This document shows, piece after piece, positions 38,896 to 42,819 of a stretch of DNA of 42,819 nucleotides (position 1 is its first letter; each line of letters starts with the position of its first letter). A program made the position numbers and the translations under genes. Source of the DNA: Pseudomonadota bacterium. GTDB taxonomy: Bacteria > Pseudomonadota > Gammaproteobacteria > Pseudomonadales > Moraxellaceae. The stretch covers positions 1 to 42,819 of the forward strand of contig JAJZBU010000026.1 of the NCBI GenBank assembly GCA_021851865.1. The letters are read 5' to 3'. Below the pieces are notes generated by a model. It was given only the letters and a program-made list of their open reading frames with translations, made no database searches and had not been told where the DNA came from.

Positions 38896-40382
38896 TGGAT
38901 CACGCACGTTTCGTCGCCAGTTCGCTGTCGGCCAGCGCTTGGTGGGATTGCTTGCAACAAGCGGCGGCGACGGGTGCTCCCTTGCTCGACCTGTATGCAC
39001 AGGCCGAAACCCGCACCTTGCATGCTGTTCTGAAACGTCCACAACAACGGCAAGTGATCAGCCTGTCGTTGGCCGACGGAGAAAAATACCCCGATATTTC
39101 CGGTCTCTATCCGGTTGCCCGCCGATGGCAGAGGGTGATCGCCGAGATGACTGGACTCGAGGCAGCGGGAGATTCCATCGACCGCCGTCCCTGGTTGCGC
39201 CATGGCTGGCCGACGTCTGTCGTCCCCTTGCGCGACACGCCGCCCGCTGATCTTCCCTGGCAGGATCGCCTCTATGACTTCGTGCGCGTCGCCGGCCCTG
39301 GTGTTCATGAAATCGCCGTCGGCCCCGTACACGCCGGGACGATCGAACCGGGCCATTTTCGCTTTTCCGTGGTCGGCGAGAAAGTCTTGCGCCTGGAAGA
39401 GAGGCTGGGATACACCCATAAGGGCATAGAACTCATGGCGACCCAGCGCCCCATCGAACAAGTGCCGGCACTGGTGGCACGAAGCTGTGGTGATAGTACC
39501 GTCGCCTTGAGCTGGGCCTATGCGCAAGCGCTGGAAGAGCTGACCGGCTGTGTCCCACCGCTGGCGGCGGAGTTGTGGCGCGCCGTTCTACTCGAACGCG
39601 AACGCATCGCCAACCATCTCGGTGATCTTGGCGCTTTGGCTCAGGACGCCGGCTGGGCCTTGGGCATGACCTGGTTCTCTACCTTACGCGAACGCTGGCT
39701 ACGCTGTCAGCGGCATTATTTTGGTCATCGCCTGATGATGGACTGCATTCTTCCAGGCGGGGTCCATCTCCGTAATACGTCTCAGGCTTTGCGCGAGATG
39801 GGCGCTGAATATGCGCGTCTGAGTCAGGAAGTCGACGCCCTGCATGATCTTTATGCCGGCCACGAAGGTCTGCAAGAGCGTTTGATCGGGACCGGTTGTC
39901 TGAGCACAGAACAGGCATCACGTTGCGGCGTCATCGGTCTGGTTGGACGCGCCTCAGGGCTGGATCAGGATTTGCGCCGTGATCTACCTTGGGGAATTTA
40001 CCAGACGATGAGTGTGAAGGTGGCGCTGCACACCTCCGGCGATGTCGCGGCGCGTGTCGCCGTGCGTTTCGACGAGATTCAAAATTCCCTACAGCTGCTC
40101 GACGAATTGACCCGTTGCCTGAGCACAACGGGCGAGGCGGGGTGGATCGCCCCGCCCGCACTGCCGACGAACGGCTGTGCCTGGGGAGCCGTCGAGTCCT
40201 GGCGCGGAGAACTCCTCTGTGCGCTTCACCTGGTGGACGGCAAGCTCACCCGCCTGCACCTGCATGAGCCTTCCTGGAATAACTGGCCAGCCCTCGAATG
40301 GGCCATCATGGGCAACATCGTGGCGGACTTCCCACTGATCAACAAGTCGTTCAACCTAGCCTACGCGGGGTGTGACCTCTGA
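38895..40382 (+). CDS. hyfG: HyfG-like NuoCD fusion lacking most NiFe-site cysteines
   Basis: A 495-residue fusion. Residues about 1-110 are NuoC-like (KYPDISGLYPVARRWQRVIA). The rest is the hydrogenase large subunit/NuoD fold (GPVHAGTIEPGHFRF, ERLGYTHKGIE). In true group 4 hydrogenases the N-terminal motif is CGIC; here it is C198-G-D-S201. The C-terminal DPCxxC is replaced by NLAYAGC at 487-493, so aligned ligands are Ala489 and Gly492. At most Cys198 remains in register (Cys493 is out of register), and a NiFe centre is not expected. The EPGHFRF loop is of the hydrogenase type, not the HPAAHG type of complex I. This matches Ehr-type complexes. GGGAGGAG precedes the ATG. Confidence 0.88.
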   Translation: MDHARFVASSLSASAWWDCLQQAAATGAPLLDLYAQAETRTLHAVLKRPQQRQVISLSLADGEKYPDISGLYPVARRWQRVIAEMTGLEAAGDSIDRRPWLRHGWPTSVVPLRDTPPADLPWQDRLYDFVRVAGPGVHEIAVGPVHAGTIEPGHFRFSVVGEKVLRLEERLGYTHKGIELMATQRPIEQVPALVARSCGDSTVALSWAYAQALEELTGCVPPLAAELWRAVLLERERIANHLGDLGALAQDAGWALGMTWFSTLRERWLRCQRHYFGHRLMMDCILPGGVHLRNTSQALREMGAEYARLSQEVDALHDLYAGHEGLQERLIGTGCLSTEQASRCGVIGLVGRASGLDQDLRRDLPWGIYQTMSVKVALHTSGDVAARVAVRFDEIQNSLQLLDELTRCLSTTGEAGWIAPPALPTNGCAWGAVESWRGELLCALHLVDGKLTRLHLHEPSWNNWPALEWAIMGNIVADFPLINKSFNLAYAGCDL

Positions 40383-40912
40383 TGTGGAAATATCTACGAC
40401 GGATAGGACGATGGGGCAATCTGAGCGAAGTGCGTCTGGTGACCCGTTCGACGCGCGGCATACAGGGGCTGCTCGGGCGATCCTTGTTCGTTCGTCATCT
40501 CGATGCCGGCTCCTGCAATGCCTGTGAACTGGAGATACAAGCGCTGCACAATCCGCTCTACAACCTCGAAGCGTATGGTGTGCGCTTTGTCGCCAGCCCA
40601 CGACACGCCGATCTGCTTTTGATCACCGGGCCGGTCAGTCGGGCCATGATCGAACCCTTACGTCGCACCTATCAAGCCATGCCGACACCGAAGATGGTGC
40701 TCGCCATGGGCGATTGCCCGCGCGATGGCGGGGTCTTTGCTAAGACCTATGCCTGTGCCGCCGGTATCGGCGACCTCATTCCAGTGGATGCTTATCTGCC
40801 GGGTTGTCCGCCCGATCCTGAGCAACTGATGGCGGCAATTCTGGCTCTGCTGGAAGAGCGTTGGCTGCATCCAGATAGCCTAACGCCAAGGTCGCATAAA
40901 GCGGCGGACTGA
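40382..40912 (+). CDS. hyfI: HyfI-like small subunit with intact [4Fe-4S] ligands (NuoB family)
   Basis: A 176-residue NuoB/HyfI family protein. The ligands for the proximal [4Fe-4S] cluster (N2-type) are all present: Cys45 and Cys48 in GSCNACELE, Cys112 in GDCPRDGG, Cys142 in PGCPPDPEQL. The small subunit thus stays redox-competent although the partner HyfG has lost NiFe ligands. The ATG shares one base with the hyfG stop (TGATG). The last 137 bp overlap clcA on the opposite strand. Confidence 0.92.
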   Translation: MWKYLRRIGRWGNLSEVRLVTRSTRGIQGLLGRSLFVRHLDAGSCNACELEIQALHNPLYNLEAYGVRFVASPRHADLLLITGPVSRAMIEPLRRTYQAMPTPKMVLAMGDCPRDGGVFAKTYACAAGIGDLIPVDAYLPGCPPDPEQLMAAILALLEERWLHPDSLTPRSHKAAD

Positions 40913-42161
40913 AGATTCTCGCGATCAGCGAAGACAATAAGGTGACCGCCAGAAGTCCCATGACCATGGTGTGTCCGTCGATCATCTCCATGACGATGAC
41001 GCTGGCGGTGATCGGCGCCTGTGTCACTGCCGCCAGGAATCCGGCCATGGCGAGAACATAGAGCGTATTAGGATCTCCCGCGCACAGGGTCTGCAGATCA
41101 CGGCCTATGCCGGCGCCGATGGCCAGCGTCGGCGCGAAGAGGCCACCTGGCACGCCACTATGAAAGGAAAGCCAAGTCGCCAGTGACTTGAGCGGAGCGA
41201 ACGTCACGCTGACCTGATGCCCATGCATGAGCATATCGTGCGTCACATCATAGCCTGAGCCATTGACAGCGCCGGCAGTGAGGAGGGCGAGGAGGGCCAC
41301 GGCAAAACCGCAGATACCGGCATTGATATAGGGGTGGTCTGCTTTCCACCGTCCGAGAAGTCTGGATTTACGTGCAGAAAAAATAAAAAGCTGCGCAAAA
41401 AGTCCGCCACAGACGCCACAGACCAAAGCACAGAGAAAGACGTTTTGTATGAGATGAGCCTGGGTATGAATGCGCACATGACCAAAATATAGACCGTTGC
41501 CGAGCAGGGAAATCGAGACCATCCCGGCAAGAATGATCGCTGTCAGGAGAACGCCGCTGGTGCGTTCCTCAAATTGGCGAGAGAGCTCCTCGATGGCGAA
41601 GACGATGCCGGCGAGGGGAGTGTTGAAGGCGCCAGCGATACCGGCAGCGCCACCAGCCAACATGAGCTGGTCCGGCTGCAATCGCGATGTCGCCGGCAAC
41701 CAGCGTGAGCATTGGCGCATCAGCGATGCAGCGATCTGAACACAAGGCCCCTCGCGTCCCGTCGACAAACCCAGGGCAATGGCAAATGCACCGAGGCTGA
41801 TCTTGGCAAACATGATGGGCAGGGAAACCAAGCCACGCAGTTGCGCCAGACGCCGCTTATCGCGCAAGGCCGCGATGACTTGCGGAATCCCCGAGCCCTC
41901 GCTACCGGCATAATAGCGACGTACACAAAACACGATGCTCATCGTCCCCAGGGGGGTGAGCGCGAGAAGACCATGGCCGACGTGCAACTGGCACCAACGG
42001 TAGCCGACGAGGGCTTCTTCGCTCAGTTTGACATAGAGGCTGACAACGAGACCGGCTAGGATGGCGTAAGTCCAGATGACTCCCCGCTCCATCCAGGCTC
42101 GCGGATCCTGCCAGCGATAGATCGAGAGGCTCCGATGAATCTTTGACCAGAGGTGGTCCAC
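40776..42161 (-). CDS. clcA: ClC-type Cl-/H+ antiporter
   Basis: A 461-residue ClC family membrane protein. Selectivity-filter motifs: GSGIPQ (89-94), GREGP (135-139) with gating Glu137, and GGLFAPTLAIGAG. A conserved Tyr occurs in SPPLYATL. The internal proton-transfer glutamate lies in AIEELSRQF (Glu192 by alignment with E. coli ClcA Glu203), so exchange and not channel activity is expected. GREGP with GSGIP indicates the chloride class, not the fluoride class. GTG 42161 is chosen because AAGGA sits 6 nt upstream and the product then has the usual N-terminus; the open frame continues 124 codons further but looks non-coding. It overlaps hyfI by 137 bp. No CBS domains. Confidence 0.91.
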   Translation of the reverse strand: MDHLWSKIHRSLSIYRWQDPRAWMERGVIWTYAILAGLVVSLYVKLSEEALVGYRWCQLHVGHGLLALTPLGTMSIVFCVRRYYAGSEGSGIPQVIAALRDKRRLAQLRGLVSLPIMFAKISLGAFAIALGLSTGREGPCVQIAASLMRQCSRWLPATSRLQPDQLMLAGGAAGIAGAFNTPLAGIVFAIEELSRQFEERTSGVLLTAIILAGMVSISLLGNGLYFGHVRIHTQAHLIQNVFLCALVCGVCGGLFAQLFIFSARKSRLLGRWKADHPYINAGICGFAVALLALLTAGAVNGSGYDVTHDMLMHGHQVSVTFAPLKSLATWLSFHSGVPGGLFAPTLAIGAGIGRDLQTLCAGDPNTLYVLAMAGFLAAVTQAPITASVIVMEMIDGHTMVMGLLAVTLLSSLIARIFSPPLYATLALGYLDAANALPAEPELPPSVAQDRADNPADKHPLE

Positions 42162-42224
42162 GACGATTCCTTCTGACTGGGAGAAAAAAGTGAATGTACA
42201 GCCAAGAACAGCTGTCGCCCAGGG

Positions 42225-42284
42225 GCCCCCGGTGTCAGGATAGTTGTCGCCCCGGCCGATTTGGCCGACGGGTAGACCGGGGGC
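42225..42284 (-). promoter_or_regulatory. Strongly structured 5' leader element of clcA
   Basis: On the minus strand GCCCCCGGT (42284-42276) pairs perfectly with ACCGGGGGC (42233-42225), a 9-bp outer stem. Enclosed is CCC, a two-base bulge, then CGGCC/GGCCG around loop AAATC (42267-42253), extended by GGG. A single-stranded linker of about 15 nt completes it. The extended -10 promoter just upstream would start the RNA at the first base of the stem. Between the element and the GTG there is a further ACAGC/GCTGT hairpin (42215-42198) and a T6 run (42189-42184). I do not recognise it as a known riboswitch class. Confidence 0.5.
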
Positions 42285-42287
42285 ACG

Positions 42288-42296
42288 ATCATAGCA
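42288..42296 (-). promoter_or_regulatory. Probable extended -10 promoter of clcA
   Basis: The minus strand reads TGC directly followed by TATGAT (42293-42288), an extended -10 element. No good -35 is visible, as is common for this promoter type. The predicted transcription start is about 42281-42282, giving a leader of about 120 nt. Confidence 0.5.
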
Positions 42297-42434
42297 TAGC
42301 GACGGATCGGGATGAGGACGGGAGAGAAAGTGCGACACAAGCGCCAAAACAACCGCAAGACATTGACCCACACCTTGAAGAGCTGGTCGACTCTGCAGCG
42401 TTATGCACCCTCGGGAACGCATCAAGACACCGTG
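42297..42434. other. Gene-free interval upstream of clcA
   Basis: Together with the leader, promoter, terminator-like hairpin and dif listed separately, this forms a stretch of over 400 bp without a convincing gene (42162-42599). The short open frames here have no recognisable family features. Confidence 0.5.
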
Positions 42435-42461
42435 GAAAAATAACCCGCCGGCAGACCGGCG
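42435..42461 (-). terminator. Intrinsic-terminator-like hairpin reading leftward
   Basis: On the minus strand CGCCGG (42461-42456) pairs with CCGGCG (42451-42446) around a TCTG tetraloop. GGTTATTTTT follows (42445 to about 42436). It would stop transcription arriving from the right, ahead of the clcA promoter, and so insulate clcA. The interrupted T-run lowers certainty. Confidence 0.5.
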
Positions 42462-42541
42462 ACGGTATGAGCTGTAAGCACTACGATCGGCGCTGAAGGC
42501 GCCATCGATGCTATGGCGGTCACACTGACGCACTTCATCAT

Positions 42542-42569
42542 ACTTCGCATAATGTATATTATGTTAAAT
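42542..42569 (+). other. dif: dif site, XerC/XerD chromosome-dimer resolution site
   Basis: The 28 bp consist of an XerC arm ACTTCGCATAA (42542-42552), a 6-bp centre TGTATA (42553-42558) and an XerD arm TTATGTTAAAT (42559-42569). The last 24 bases equal the E. coli dif site except one, with three differences over the whole 28, and all fit the gammaproteobacterial consensus RNTKCG followed by the invariant 22 bases. XerC/XerD recombine here to resolve chromosome dimers at division under FtsK control. It therefore marks the replication terminus. GGGNAGGG octamers in the window all lie on the plus strand and point to this site. Confidence 0.93.
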
Positions 42570-42599
42570 CAAGTATTCATCATTGATCGTTGAACACGG

Positions 42600-42702
42600 T
42601 CAAAGCTCCCCAGCCTCGATCATGCGGACAAGTGTTGAGATGTCCGCTCCGTAGTTCTTCGGTGGCCCTGACGGTTCGTGTTGACGCTCTGCCTGTTGGC
42701 GC
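42600..42702 (-). pseudogene. Truncated C-terminal reading frame beside dif
   Basis: A minus-strand frame ends RQQAERQHEPSGPPK then NYGADISTLVRMIEAGEL and stop at 42600-42602. Its composition looks like real protein coding. Upstream it runs straight into the direct repeats of the putative insertion element (in frame as GSKFNA twice), so the 5' part of the gene appears to have been replaced or displaced. I do not recognise the family. No start codon can be assigned. Confidence 0.35.
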
Positions 42703-42819
42703 GCGTTGAATTTTGACCCCCCGTGCGCGTTGAATTTTGACCCGGGGGTTGATAGCCAGGCTTTGCTGCCCGACTGTGGATAAGTCTACTGGATGCTGAT
42801 GACGATCGGAAGCGGAGAT
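42701..42819. mobile_element. Probable end of an IS21-like element with tandem terminal repeats
   Basis: GCGCGTTGAATTTTGACCC occurs twice, at 42701-42719 and 42725-42743, 24 bp apart. Repeated GTTGAATTTTGACCC units like these are typical of the multiple terminal repeats at IS21-family ends. A TGTGGATAA (42775-42783) and a possible gene start near 42792 follow, but the window ends before any transposase motif. The family call rests on the repeat style alone. Confidence 0.45.

Noticed and set aside
33851-40912. A functional hydrogenase-4 (formate hydrogenlyase type)
   Set aside because: Three of four NiFe-ligating cysteines are missing from HyfG, and there are no formate dehydrogenase, ferredoxin or maturation genes.
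42225-42284. Fluoride riboswitch upstream of a ClC gene
   Set aside because: The element lacks the conserved GAUG and CUGAUG-type segments of that class as I know it, and the protein has chloride-type filter motifs.
42542-42569. loxP-like or phage attachment site
   Set aside because: The resemblance to loxP is limited to the spacer and half an arm, whereas the full 28 bp fits the gammaproteobacterial dif consensus.

Overview
This window reads as a gammaproteobacterial chromosome, GC-rich and densely packed. The gene orders metG/apbC/dcd, purM/purN/DUF3108 beside DUF2066/hda, and lpxH-ppiB/glnS-cysS/folD beside a tRNA array are all ones I know from Pseudomonas and relatives. I cannot name the genus. 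A near-perfect gammaproteobacterial dif site (42542-42569) places the right edge at the replication terminus, and FtsK-type GGGNAGGG octamers all point toward it.

Layout. The left edge holds a decayed IS256-family transposase fragment (3-110) and a gene-free stretch. A complete acyclic-terpene (citronellol/geraniol) utilisation cluster, atuHGFEDCBA on the minus strand with divergent atuR, fills 506-12371 in the same order as in Pseudomonas aeruginosa. Housekeeping genes follow: metG, apbC, dcd, a DUF3108 protein, purN, purM, a DUF2066 protein, a CDP-alcohol phosphatidyltransferase and hda. Two tandem secreted beta-helix proteins (21005-25194) interrupt them. Then come tRNA-Leu, sdhE, miaE, lpxH, ppiB, glnS, cysS, folD and four tRNA genes (Pro, Arg, His, Lys).

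The most unusual part is 32347-42161. It has an orphan membrane chemoreceptor-like protein, a small ribbon-helix-helix regulator, and a tightly coupled six-gene operon hyfB-C-E-F-G-I. This operon encodes a complex I/hydrogenase-4-like membrane complex whose large subunit has lost most NiFe-ligating cysteines while its small subunit keeps the [4Fe-4S] ligands. It therefore looks like an energy-converting-hydrogenase-related (Ehr-type) complex and not a hydrogenase. A ClC Cl-/H+ antiporter gene overlaps it tail to tail and has a strongly structured 5' leader.

The right edge holds a terminator-like hairpin, dif, a truncated reading frame and the repeat-bearing end of what is probably an IS21-like element. 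Within operons most genes overlap by 1-7 bp (ATGA or TGATG). Five of the six convergent gene pairs overlap at their 3' ends by 4 to 137 bp.
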